From Neurospora tetraspora (lineage: Eukaryota; Ascomycota; Sordariomycetes; Sordariales; Sordariaceae), in NCBI RefSeq assembly GCF_033439725.1, contig NW_026944384.1:6200001-6264000 (forward strand): a stretch of 64,000 nucleotides of DNA, read 5' to 3'. A program made the translations under genes and the position numbers. Below are positions 12,830 through 24,070 of this stretch, piece by piece. The stretch's first letter is position 1. The number at the start of each line of letters is the position of its first letter. The notes under the pieces are model-generated. The model ran no database searches. It had not been told where the DNA came from and saw only the letters and a list, made by a program, of their open reading frames with translations.

Positions 12830-13073
12830 ATTTTACTCTTAAAGAAGAAGCCTATTTTATTATTTAAGTAATTAAAGAAAATACTCATCTTATTATTAAA
12901 GTAGCCGAAGAAAATGCTTATCTTACTGTTAAAATAGCCGAAGAATAGGAAAGGGCCCGTCTTATTATTAAAGTAGTTAGAGAATAGGAAAATACTTATT
13001 TTATTATTAAAGTAGTTAAAGAATAGAAAAGGGCATGTTTTATTATTAAAGTAGCCAAAGAATAGGAAAATAA
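12830..13073 (+). pseudogene. RIP-broken 11/13-codon tandem repeat, Glu/Gln-rich helix
   Basis: Tandem units of 33 bp and then 39 bp read, in one plus-strand frame, like E-E-N-A-Y-L-T-V-K-I-A and E-stop-E-R-A-R-L-I-I-K-V-V-R. The only stops are one TAA and four TAG, and the TAGs sit at the same position of successive units, directly after Glu. That is what a conserved Gln codon CAG hit by RIP would give. The pattern suggests a long amphipathic helix or coiled coil. It follows the 12499-12808 duplication by about 20 bp and may be part of the same former gene. Confidence 0.55.
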
Positions 13074-13985
13074 TTCGAAGGTTTTGCCGAATATTCCTAT
13101 ATATATTTAAAGCAATTCTTTCGATTATATAAGGTTATTCGCGTTCGCTAGCCTTCTAATAAAAGCTCTTCGTACAATTATAATTAAAATTACTAAATTT
13201 AATATTAATAGGACGGCGATTATAAAATTCGTATAATAGGAGTTCGGCATCGTTATTTCGTTAAATTGTTATACGGCTTATAAGGGCGTTAGATAGAAGA
13301 AATGTAGGGTTAATAGCCCTTCGTACAATATAGTTAAATATTTCGGGCCCGAAAGGGATTATATTTAAATATATAAAATATTTAATAAGGAAGTTTAAAA
13401 AAATATTTATAAATTTAACCTAAATTATTTAATAGCTATTATTACGCTATTTAATTAATTAAATTTAAAGGATTACATTGTAAATAAGTACAAAACCTTT
13501 TTAAATTATTAAAAGGATTATAGTAATAGCCTAATTTAATAAGTCGTATTAGTTTCTCTCGCCTTTATTTAGTCTTTATTTTTACTATTTTATTAATTGG
13601 TTATAGGTAGTAATTATAATTTTGATAAGGGTTATTCGTTCGGGGTTTTAATAATAATATTAAATAAAGGATATATTTACTTACTTTTGATATTAAGGTT
13701 TCTATACTATTCTCGATATTAGTAATAATAGTTTTTTATATTATTTCTACGTAGGTAAGGCCTTTATAACTTCTTTCTTTACTTACATTTTATACTATAA
13801 CTTTATTTATATAATTAATAACGGAGGGTTATATATAATAATTCTAACGTTATTTTATATCTTACCGTTATATATTGTACCGCTTATTTAATTTGGTAAT
13901 ATTATTTACAGGTATTGTAATTAATAGTAAATTGGTTATAGTAATAATTAATATTGATAGAGCTTATATTAATAGTACCCGATTT

Positions 13986-14470
13986 ATTATTTTTCTATAG
14001 AGATATAAATTTTAAGTGTTGGTTTGAATATTAGTAGTATTCTCAGTCTCGTTCTTATTTTATTATATTTATAATTTAATTTAAATAAGTTTTATTATGT
14101 ATCGATTGTAGTATCGTTATCGATTATTTTCCCCCAATCCTTCCAATTTAGTACCCTACCTATTATTTCTCTATAGAAAAATAAATTCTTTATATTAATA
14201 ATATTCTCTCGTTCTTATTTTATTATATTAGTAATTTAATTTATGTAAGCCTTATTATATATCGATTATAGTATCGTTATTAATTATCCTTCCTAATCCT
14301 CCTAATATTTTATTTATTATTTCTCTATAAAGAAATAAACTGTATATACTAATAGTGTTTTCTTATTCTTATTTTCCTTTATTATTTTAAAAATCTTATT
14401 TAGATAAATTTTATTTTATATTGATTATAATATTATTATCGATTATTTATAGGTATTTCTTATTCTTAAT
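13986..14470. repeat. Three diverged tandem units of about 155-175 bp
   Basis: Each unit starts with ATTATTT(C/T)TCTATA, the recurrent motif in its most extended palindromic form. It then has a TTCTTATTTT stretch, a TAATTTAATTTA-like stretch, a TTATTATATATCGATTATA-like stretch and a C-rich or TA-rich end. Motif positions 13990, 14166 and 14320 give spacings of 176 and 154 bp. The unequal spacing shows indels, so coding character is not supported here. Confidence 0.5.
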
Positions 14471-16728
14471 AGAAGGCTCCTATTCCCCCGAAATAGATTC
14501 TTATTTTCGAAGTCGAATTTATATTTTATATTTTCGACGCAAGATAAGTTCCTTCGTTTCTATTTTACTTCATTTCGTTAGTTATAACTCTTATATAGGT
14601 TGACTATATTAATATATTTATTTTAATCTTTGTAAATTAATCGAATTGGACTTGTAGTCTTGGAATTTATTAGGTAATTAAATAAGTTATCGATTCTTTT
14701 ATTATTTGGGTCTTCGATAGCTTTAATAGTATTAGGCCGTCTTTGAGCGTAGGGCGTAGGATAATTTTATTTATAATATATTTGGCAAATATAAGATTAT
14801 TCGGTTAGATTATTTATTTATTCGGTTTAATTTGGTTATTTATTATCTTCAGTCTACCGTTTAAATCTATTTAGTATTTTAATTATAGGCCCCCGCTACT
14901 TTTATCGTTCCTTTAGGTAGGCGCCCTCCAATATTAGGATTAGAAATACGTACATATCCGGTCTAAATTATTAGGTTAATTAATTTATTATATTCAAAGC
15001 GTTTCGTTATATATTAATACTCTTTATATGTTATTCGTAGCATAATAACTCTTTATTCGGTAAAAGAATATAAACTTTAGTATTAGCACTTAAACGGATC
15101 TATATTATTATAGAATCTTACTAATTATTCGCCTTATATAATTATAATTAAATAATTTGCGCGTAAATAGGTAATATCTCATATAATATAGCTTTATAGT
15201 ATATTAATAGTTAATTGAGTATTTATAAGGCGAGATATTAAATTATAATATTTTTATATCCTAGGATTACTTCGGGTATTATTATATATTAGAATATTTA
15301 TATCGTATATATTACTAACTTGCCGCCTCTCTAATAATCATTTTATTATACATATAATATAGAATTATATAATACCTTCGAAAATATTTAATGTTTTTCT
15401 TAAAGTACCGATACGTACATTATTTAGGAAGGTTATAATACCGTTACCGCTCGCTATATATTTTTAGTTAGAATATATAGGGGGGGAAAATTATAGTTAC
15501 TACCTTTAGAGTTAGATTCGGAACTAGAATTAAGAAAGTTAATTAGAATTTAGGCCTTTATTCATACTAGAATAATAAATAAATAAATTAGGAGTGTCCT
15601 ATACCTTTATTATTATATTTAATAATTCTAATAAATTTTAAACGCTCTTATGTCCTATTCTATTTATTTATCGGGTCTTTCCCTATTTACTATTTACTCC
15701 TCTATACTTTATTAATACTTTATTATATTACCTTTTTACTATAATATTTCTTTATTTTACTATTTCTTTATTATATTACTTGTCTTACTATATTTCTAAG
15801 TATAACCTATAGTTACCATTTATTCCTAATTCTTCTAGCATTAAATTTTAATTACCTAGGCGGTTATAGGCTTGGTTTATTAACGAATTAGCATTTACAA
15901 TATTAAAGATATGTTTTCTAAATAAGCATTAATTATTCATTAAACGTAAGTTTTATATTATAAATAAATTAAATAAAAACGAACAATATTATTAATGTAA
16001 TATTATTATTTTATTATTTTTAATAAAAAAAAGAAGTAGCTAAGTAAATAGCCTGAAAGATCGACAATAAGGAAATTATAATTATACGCTAGGTATGGTA
16101 CCTTTAATTTATACGCTATATTAGATTTTACTAATTAATTGAGTATTCGGAGAGTTTGACTATATAGCAAAAGAACGACGAAAACGCCGGGTACGGCGAA
16201 GAATCCGGATAATTACTATAAAAGAAGACGAAGTATAGTATGGAAAAAGAGATAGAAAAAGAGAAAGAGATAGAAGAGGAGAAGGCGTTAAAATAATTAA
16301 TATTATAATACGAAGGATTCTTTTCGTTTATATATTTTAAAATATAAACTTTTTTATAAATTTAATTTATAATACTTGATATTATATTTACGTTAATTCG
16401 TTGGGTATAAATAGAGATATTTATTCCCAACGTTAGAAAATAGAATTTCCCTTTTTGTACTTTTAACTACACCATTAACTATGAATTAACCGGTGGAACT
16501 AAAAATAAAGAACATTTAACTGAAAAAGAATTAAATAGTAGCTTAACTTTGCTTAATAGTCTAATATTGCAATTTTAACTAATTAATTACAATATTTACT
16601 ATATTAATTTATAGTTCGTTATATAAATAGTAATTAACTATATTAATACGTTAGTGCAAATACAAATTTTCGTAAACTAATTTATTAATTTAACAAAAGG
16701 ATTTTAAATAATAGTAAAGCACACTATT

Positions 16729-16960
16729 CAAGAAAAAATTATTTTAAAATAACGGCGGGACAATAAATTTACGGAGGATATTAAAGGTTTAAAATAGGAT
16801 TTCAAAGATATAAGAGAAATTATTAGAAAGAATTTTAAAGAGTTAATTAATCGTATAAATCTATTAGACGGACGGTTAAAAATAAATATAGTAAGTTAAT
16901 AGGTATTATAGAGAAGGTAACGGACGTAGTAGATGAGAATACGTAAGACTTTCTACAATT
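16729..16960 (+). pseudogene. RIP-broken helical coding relic
   Basis: From 16729 the plus strand reads a lysine- and glutamate-rich sequence with segments such as DFKDIREIIRKNFKELINRI and LLDGRLK. It is broken only by TAA and TAG codons that would restore to Gln. Spacing of hydrophobic residues suggests a coiled coil. No domain is recognised and the limits are approximate. Confidence 0.4.
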
Positions 16961-18237
16961 AGAATTAAATTAAGAATTTATCCAATAAAGGATAGATAAT
17001 TTAATAATAGGGTTGGAATAATTATTAATATTTAATTATAACACTAAATAAATGCTTTTTTAATTAAATTATATTCGATTTTACTTATAAAATTCTATAC
17101 TATATAATTATTCGTTTTTGTTTGGCCTTAAAATTAAAATTAGGATGTAAAAGAGGAATTTATTAGCGCTTTATCTTACTTTTATAAATAATAATTAGAT
17201 CCTATCCTCGTTATATTACAGTTTAGCAAATTTATTAACAAATTCGTTCGATATTCGAATTTAATACCAAACTTTATCTATATTTATTCGTATATTATAA
17301 AATAACGATCGGGTCTTATATTCCTACCCGTCGGTTAAATTTTATATATTAGTAATAAGTACTTTGTATTAAATATTTTTCTTATTTTATATATATAAAT
17401 AGAGGTTAAGTATTTAATATTTCTACGTAGGGAATTATATTAAACTTAAAATTTATATATTAGAACTTTCTCTATGGATAAATATTTATTAGTAAGCATT
17501 TTACTACTTACTATTTTAATATATAATATTTTAATATATTTAAATTTATAATATACTTTATAATCTTCTTTTTAAATATAAAAAAATAATATATAATTCG
17601 AACTAGTAGCCTTTTAAAAATATAACCCGTACAAATATTAACTATATTATAATATTAAATTTTATAAAACGATCGTTAATTAGGTCTATATAAAATTTAA
17701 ATAATATTATTTTAAAAAATTAAGGTTAGTGTAAGCAGTTGAGCGAATAAAATTAGATTTATCCCAGTTTTATCCGAAATTAATCTATATTATAGATTTT
17801 ATCCAATATTTTACCCTCCTTAGTAGATACGTATAATACGATGTAAATAGCGTAATTACGTATTTGTATTTACTAATTTAGCGAAAGGAATAATCGTTAC
17901 ATTAATTAGAATTTTTTCTTTTTAAATTTCTTATCTTTAATTCTCCTTCGACTATTTAAATATTTATTAATTTACCCCCGTCTACCCCCCGCCGCTCTTC
18001 CGAAATTTGTTGTAATTAATTAGAGATTTATTAACGATTTGTTTTTTATAATAACGCCTACTTACTATAAATTTATAGCCTTTAAAATATATAAAAAATA
18101 TTTGGATGGCGATTAGAAACCCGTTAAATCTGAGGATAAGGGTAAGCGTTAGGCCGTAGTACTCCCTTTAAAAATTAATAAATATATAAATATTGAAACC
18201 AATTGTTAATTTATTTCTAATTTATCTTTAATTTATC

Positions 18238-18490
18238 TGTCACGCGTGGCTAGGGATAGGTACGGTGCAAGGACTGTACTACCCTAATGGCTAACTTGGA
18301 CTAAAGACAAGAAGTTGAGGAAAGAAGGAAATCCCAAAAGGGAAGGCTAGATGGGAAGGACTGGGTTTTATACTCTGAACTCTGGGAGGGAGCCAGGCCA
18401 AGCCCAGAACCTGAACCATCTGAACCAAACCCGTGAATGGAAGCCACCCGTGAATGGAATCCATGACGACTGGTGGTGCCAGCCGTCACA
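18238..18490 (-). mobile_element. Solo LTR candidate B (253 bp, not RIP-mutated)
   Basis: A second island of normal composition inside the AT-rich block. Read on the minus strand it begins TGTGACGGCTGGCA and ends GCGTGACA, giving imperfect terminal inverted repeats and TG...CA ends. Minus-strand TATAAAA (plus 18366-18372) lies mid-element and is followed by pyrimidine-rich DNA, as in an LTR promoter. Two copies of CCCGTGAATGGAA (18430 and 18447) form a 17-bp tandem repeat in the U3-like half. The plus-strand flanks are TTATC (18233-18237) and CTATC (18491-18495), a five-base target duplication with one mismatch. The 5' terminus matches candidate A apart from a two-base indel. Confidence 0.65.
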
Positions 18491-18997
18491 CTATCCCCAT
18501 TAATTATTTTATAGGGCGTATATATAGTCGCCCTTAGTGAGATTTTTGCCGCTAGAAAGAGTTTAAGCCGGATTGTAATAGTGCGGATATTTAATATAAT
18601 TTCAATATAAATAAAATTTAAAAATTATTTATTTTAAATTAATAATTAATCTTTAACCTATTTAAATTGTATTTATTATTTATAGTAATTTTATTAAATA
18701 TTTGAAGGTATTTATAATATCTTTAAAAAACAGCTATTCAAAGTTTTAATCGGAAGTATTAAAGTTAAGGTTTATATAATTACTATTAATATATAACCTA
18801 TTCTTAATTAATTTCTAAATAATTTAAAATTAAATACGGATAAATTTAAGATAATATAAGAATTTTATAACCTTTATAATTTCCGGTTAAGTTATAACCA
18901 TCTTTATTTTTAATAGAACTTTATAGCCGATTATTCCTAAAAGAATATAAAGTAATAGTTATTGACGAAGAATTAGACTTATTAAATTTACTATTAA

Positions 18998-19291
18998 TCG
19001 AAGAAGAAGAGTAGTAGGAAGTATAGGAGGAGGAGTAGTAAGAAGTATAGAAGGAAGAGTAGGAAAAGGAATAGGAGGAGGAATAGGAGGAGGAATAATA
19101 GGAGGTATAGGAAGAGGAATAGGAGGAGGAGTAATAAGAAGTATAGGAGGAAGAGTAGGAAGAAGAGTAAAAGGAGGAGTAAAAGGAAGTATAAGAGGAC
19201 GTATAAGAGAAGAGTAGAAAATATAAGAGGAGGAATAATAGGAAATATAGGAGAAAGGGAATAAGGAGGAGGCGGAGGCGGAGGAAGATGG
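18998..19291 (+). repeat. Polypurine tract, relic of a Glu/Gln-rich repeat
   Basis: Nearly 300 bp of almost pure purine on the plus strand built from GAG/GAA/TAG/TAA and GTA codons, for example repeated GAAGTATAG and GAGGAGGAATAG. Read in frame from about 18965 it continues a sequence V-I-D-E-E-L-D-L-L and becomes runs of Glu separated by TAG/TAA. These are explained as Gln codons changed by RIP, giving E-E-E-Q-Q-E-V-Q-type repeats. Only purine-strand TAR stops occur until the frame decays near 19220. Confidence 0.55.
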
Positions 19292-19925
19292 TCTTATAAA
19301 AATCCCCTTCTAAAAGAATAGTAACGTAAGTACTTTAAATTTATATTTAATGAATTATTAATTTATTCTTAATATATTCCTTAATTATCTTTAGCTAATT
19401 TAATTAATATTTAAATTAATACTTAATTAATAAAGAAAATATATAAGAAGCGCGATAATATCGTTTCTTTTACTAAATTTATTTGCGCAGTATATAAAAA
19501 ATTTAAAAGTATTTATAAATTTTATTCTAAATATATTTTTAATAAATTTTTTATTAATTATTAATTTATTATAAGTCTTCCTCCCTACCGCTTTAAATAG
19601 GGCGGTAAAGGCCGAAGCTACACTATTTGGTGCGAATTTCGCTGCTATTCAGATAAGCCTACGGAATTTACTCCTTCCTCCTTTACAATTTAAAATATAT
19701 CTTAAATATATTATAAATATATTATCGGACTTTTATATATACGACCCAAATGAGCCTACAAAGTTTAATTTCCTTATCTATAACTTAAAATACATTTTAA
19801 ATATATTATAAATATATTATCAGACTTTATTTGAATTACTATTATTAATTTAATATATTGAATTAACTCCATACGAATATGTATTATAATAATTGTATTA
19901 ATCTTTTTCTTTTATAGGTCGGACC

Positions 19926-21560
19926 AATTTTGTATATAAATGTACGGACTATAGGGTTAGGAAGCTTTGGGTATAGGGTCGTGTCATCTAACCACTCTAG
20001 ATGTGTATGTATGTCTCGGGATACCATTTTCGAAAAAGAATATCTTTCCTCGATTATTTCTCATCTCCGTTTCATCTATCCTTCCTCCCCCTTCTCCCCG
20101 AGTCCCGTCCACCCAATACCATTCATTCCGTTTCTTCCATCTTCTCCATCGTGTGGATTTCGCTGAACGGGAGATCACCACTTCGACCCTCTCTCACCTC
20201 TAAAAACCCCTGTCTCTTCTAGCGTCTCAGTGTCGAGGTGTCCAACGACAAGTGGCTGAGGCATTGGGCGAACTCAGCCTCTCTGGGGCTTCTACTCAGC
20301 CCGACCTTAACTGAGACCACTGAACACTCACTCAGACACCACAGGGCAACTCACTTCCAACCACATGGACATGCCGATATTCCCGCGTGAGCGCCACGAG
20401 CAGCGGCTTGAGTGGTAGAAACGGCATGCCCTTGTGTCTTGGCAATCACGAGCAGGCCAAGACGTGACGTGACCGTCGGACTTTTGACCTTCGACTTGCT
20501 TCGCTTGGCGGGAGCGTCGATCAGTAAAAAGATCTTTCTCTTGAGTTTTCCAGAGTGAAACGGTAGGAGAAAATGGAGATGATTGCTTATAATGTACTGT
20601 TCAGTCTCTCATGTCCTGAGCTCTCTCGGTCTGTAGTTGTACAGTAGGTGCACTACACCGTGGCTTCAATAGGGCTGAAAGGCTCTTTATAAGGCTGTAC
20701 AGTCCTGACGGTTAATAATCCCGAAACTCGACGATAGCATACCTAGTCCACGGCAGCAGGTAGGTGATGACCAAGTGCTTGACTTCCCGTCTCATCGTCA
20801 TTGGACTGCCGAGAAAGATGGCGCTGCCTGGTGTCGGGCTTTGTCTGGAGGTGGTTAGGTATTAATCTTTGATGACTGACAATAGGTTTGTGTAACTGTG
20901 AGTCTTGGGCCAGTGTACAGGCAAAGAGACCTAGACTGAGGATGAAACAAAGTTTTGAGATTTCTAGATAGCTCCTGAACCTCTGTCAGAGCTAGGTGAA
21001 CCGACAATAAGTGGAAGAAAGGACTTGGATAAAGATTGCATTTAGGGCATTTGGATACCGATACTCCCCATGGCTAAAGGTAGTAAAAATACCTCTCTAC
21101 ACAGTTGCTCGTTTACGACTGTCGATCCCCCTGCATATTATCAAGTGCTGGTATTTTCATCCTACAGTCCTACTAGCCTCGCATAGCATAGCATAGCCGC
21201 TCGTTATACGCCCCGGAGCAAATGCAGAACCGGTTGTAATAACACCAAAGAGACCCGCATCAGCTCATCCACCTCACCTCCTCTCCATGAGCAAAAAAAA
21301 AAAAAAACGAACCCTGGACCACGCGTGTTGTTCTCCTGTCTTCCCCTTCCTGCGCTGCCTGCTTTCGATCCTACACCCTGGGCCTGCCACTCTATCCACC
21401 ACAACGACAAAGGGAAAACAAGTTTTTAGTAATGAGTGAAGCGATATATGAAAACAGAGAAATGAAAAAGAACGGGAAAGGATTATGTTGTTGTATTGTG
21501 AAACCCTAGGCGTACTGAGGCAGCCTTCGCGATGACAGAAAATTGACCGGTGTTCGTGCA
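19926..21560. other. Gene-free interval, right shoulder of the RIP block
   Basis: Composition returns to normal near 19926. Overlapping short open stretches on both strands at 19930-20220 and 21000-21560 lack protein-like character. Small repeats are GCATA units at 21181-21196 and an A-run at 21292-21306. The right end holds the 3' UTR of the VAP gene. Confidence 0.55.
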
Positions 21561-22811
21561 CTAGAAGAAGATATAGGCCAGCAGGAAGCTAACCAAGCAG
21601 AGGACCGCCGCGATCTGGACTGGCACTCCCTCCGTGCCTTGCCTCGCTGATTGCGCCAGGTCCTGGGCGGTTGCCTGTACGTTCGACGCCTGCTCGCCCA
21701 CCGCGTCAGCCACAGCCGCCTTCCTCTGTCTCAGGCCGCTGGCGGCGTCATTCTGGAGAGATGCGATGGTCGCCTGGGCCTTGGCCAACTGTTCCTTCAA
21801 CTCCTCATACGTGTCGGAAGCCGTGTTCTTTACTGTCGATGCGGCGGCCGCAACGGTCGACTGGAAGTTCTCGGCGAGGTCAGGCTCTTGTTTGATCTCG
21901 CGGGCGTCGGCCGTCGAAGATCGGGTCTCGCTGGGGGATGTGAAAGGAGCGGGGGTGTCCTCAACCTGCGCATGTGATTGTTAGTTTGATCGTCCGTTGC
22001 CAGGGGTAGGCGAAAGGTAAACGTACCCGGTTCGAGGTCGAGGGGCGGATAGGGGTGGCAGCCACGGGGGACGTGGTCTCCTCTCCAAAGGCTGGAAGCC
22101 AGAGAACGCGGATCTTCTTCTCCTGAATCTGGGACTTGTCGACACCATCCCACTGTGACGTATTTGTCAGCGCTGGTTCATCCTCCTGTGTTTGAGGTAT
22201 ACCCACGATCTGAGCAACGTTGGTGAACTCCTTGTCACCGGTGATGGTAACGGACTGAACGAGGAACTTGTCGCGGCATCGGGCGTCCGAAGGCGGCTCC
22301 TGCTTCATGGCCTGGAGGAGGACTGAAAGGGAAGTTAGTCACGAGACCTTAGGTTGGACATGGTATTGAGAATTCGAGGACTGACCGGAAACCTCGACAT
22401 CGTGACCGGGCTCAATGCGACCCGAGTTGGGGCGGACGCAGTATCTGAAAAGAGTGTTGGTGAGTGTCTGTATCTTTGGCCTGGTGATTCGTTTGCGCTA
22501 CGGCGCATTGCCGAGGAAGAAACGTACTGCTTGGGGGCGGTGGTTTTGACCTGTACGAGGGCAAGTTAGCACATGTGTCGAACGATCCTCAACCTCGACA
22601 GACGCGTCTATGTCTTGATGTCCACATACCTTGAAGGCAACCGGAGAGGTGTTGGGGTTCCTGATCCTGAGGATCTGCGAAACCTCCACAGTAAAGGGCC
22701 CTAATTTCTTGTCAGACGATGGAGGATCCTAGAGAACCTGGGCCGGTGGTGCTGTTCGCGACGGGACGTACTGCGGAAACCAAGCTCGAGGGGATCGATT
22801 TCGACGGACAT
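21561..22811 (-). CDS. scs2: VAP/Scs2-type ER membrane protein (MSP domain)
   Basis: Seven coding exons on the minus strand: 22772-22811, 22630-22700, 22528-22550, 22386-22444, 22207-22322, 22027-22152 and 21561-21965, 840 nt in total, 279 residues. One donor is GTGGGT. The N-terminal major sperm protein domain (about 1-122) carries the family signature FKVKTTAPKQYCVRPNSG at 36-53, the surface that binds FFAT motifs of lipid-transfer and other partner proteins. A Ser/Pro-rich linker is followed by a coiled coil (about 190-250). A C-terminal membrane anchor ending in LLAYIFF (about 259-279) has almost no lumenal tail. In yeast and animals such proteins sit in the ER and tether it to plasma membrane, endosomes and mitochondria and regulate phospholipid synthesis. 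Its promoter faces that of the UBX gene. Confidence 0.93.
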
Positions 22812-24070
22812 GTTGGCGATCGGTTGGACTCTTGGTGGTTTGGTGGTGTTTGGGAAATTCTAAGGCGACTTGGATTTCGCGATGGGAAGACAGGAAATGT
22901 TGCCGGGGGATTATTGGCCGTGCCGGTGGGGGGGAAATAAAGGGATGGGGGATGGAGTTAAACGTATTAGATGGGTTTGCGAAATATGCCAGACAAGGGC
23001 AATGCGATTCTGGATCTATCGGGCGCAAACAGCGAGGCCTCGGAGTTCAGTTGTCGTCGTCAAAGGAGAATCAATGTTACGTAGTGAATATGTGTTAGGT
23101 AGCAGCCCAGAGGTACGATGGATAATTGTGAGGTGTGGTAAGGTGTTGCTTCCAAACAAGAAGCTGGAACCTGATATTAAGACGAAGACGATGATGTGTT
23201 ACGACATTCAACAGTGACGGCGGTTCGACGCGCGCTGGGACAGACCAACCCGGACACAAGCCAGCAGCAGCCTGTTTCCAGCTGGAGTCGCTGTCAACTT
23301 CAGGAGGGCGCCCGGCGACTGGAAAGATGCCAAGAAGCCAAGACCCAGCCGAGCCAAGAGCATGGGTCCGTGCTGATCTCATACTGGACCCCAACCCCAG
23401 AACCTCAGACCTCCAAAAGCTCCAGCTGGGAGCTCTTTCCCGAGCCGAATTCCATGTTCGCTGGCCGGGCCTGGGGCTGTCGCGTGGGGTCCACGTATCT
23501 CCACTGAAATTAAGGGTCAAAGTCAGAAAAAGCCAGGTGCCGCCGACTGTCATTTGGCTGCAATTTGGGCAATTGTCAGTTTGTCACTTGTTGTCATTTC
23601 AGCTGCCAGCAGCGCTAGCATCACTGTCAGAGCAACGGACAAGGGTTGTGTTGAATGACGTGCCCCGGGCAGCCTGGCCATATCGCGAACCGTTCACTTA
23701 ATTGACGACGACAACATTGAGGTGGACAGTCTGAACTTTGTTGAAAGAGCAAGAAGTTGAGCCTACAATCAAGGTCAAAGTTTTCGTTTTGAAACTTTGT
23801 CCATCTTGCCAGTTTTGACAACCCCGCCGCCACGTCTTGGTACAGGGAACAGTACCATCTGCTTCTATCCGAACTGTTGACAGCTTCGCATCTTTGATTG
23901 AACCCCTCCTTCGCTCAATTTACAGGTTGCCACTGTTTTATTCCCAGCAACAACAGTCTTCTGCACTATAAAACCAAGGACCAGTCCTGTCCGCTGACGT
24001 AAATACCTAATCATCACCACATCACTGTCGCGACCATATCTTTTCAACAGCCAAATAAACAAGCATCAAA
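22812..24070. promoter_or_regulatory. Divergent intergenic region between VAP and UBX genes
   Basis: 1.26 kb separating two start codons on opposite strands, so both promoters must lie here. CCAAT-box-like or TATA elements could not be assigned reliably. Open stretches on both strands (such as 23095-23553) overlap and show no family-like sequence. Confidence 0.5.

Larger units (their letters stand above)
2636..14339 (+). repeat. Dispersed ~20-nt near-palindromic motif, at least 12 copies
   Basis: The motif TTTCTCTATAGAGAAATAAT recurs in one orientation, the core being self-complementary around CTATAG. Copies begin near 2636, 6832, 6889, 7480, 9193, 9259, 10032, 11652, 12504, 12708, 13990, 14166 and 14320. 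A shortened copy lies near 6742. Most match the consensus at 16-19 of 20 positions; 9193 and 12504 are weaker (about 14-15). The core could have been CTGCAG before RIP, since TGCA becomes TATA. Read on the plus strand in one frame, most copies give F-S/P/F/Y-I/V/T-E-K followed by TAA, or by another codon in a few. The TAA could be a mutated Gln codon. Several copies sit in tandem duplications of 57, 66 and 204 bp, all multiples of three. Confidence 0.6.
2510..19925. repeat. RIP-mutated AT-rich heterochromatic block
   Basis: About 17.4 kb of strongly AT-rich DNA made largely of TTA, TAA, ATA and TAT words. CA and TG dinucleotides are scarce while CG is still common, which is the expected result of C-to-T change at CpA on either strand by RIP in Neurospora-type fungi. 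Stops occur every few codons in all frames. Where a coding relic can still be read, its stops are almost only TAA/TAG at places where CAA/CAG would fit. Ordinary composition returns only in two short islands, 7552-7736 and 18238-18490. No intact transposase, reverse transcriptase or integrase could be recognised by eye, so the element type that seeded the block is open. The block is likely methylated, H3K9me3-marked DNA by analogy with Neurospora. Confidence 0.9.

Noticed and set aside
18301-18489. 62-codon minus-strand open stretch
   Set aside because: It lies wholly in the solo LTR candidate and contains its TATA region. Serine/glycine-rich composition is a by-product of that sequence.
2510-19925. 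CRISPR array or prokaryotic insertion as explanation of the repeats
   Set aside because: Repeat lengths and spacings are irregular, the sequence is RIP-mutated, and the flanks are spliced fungal genes.
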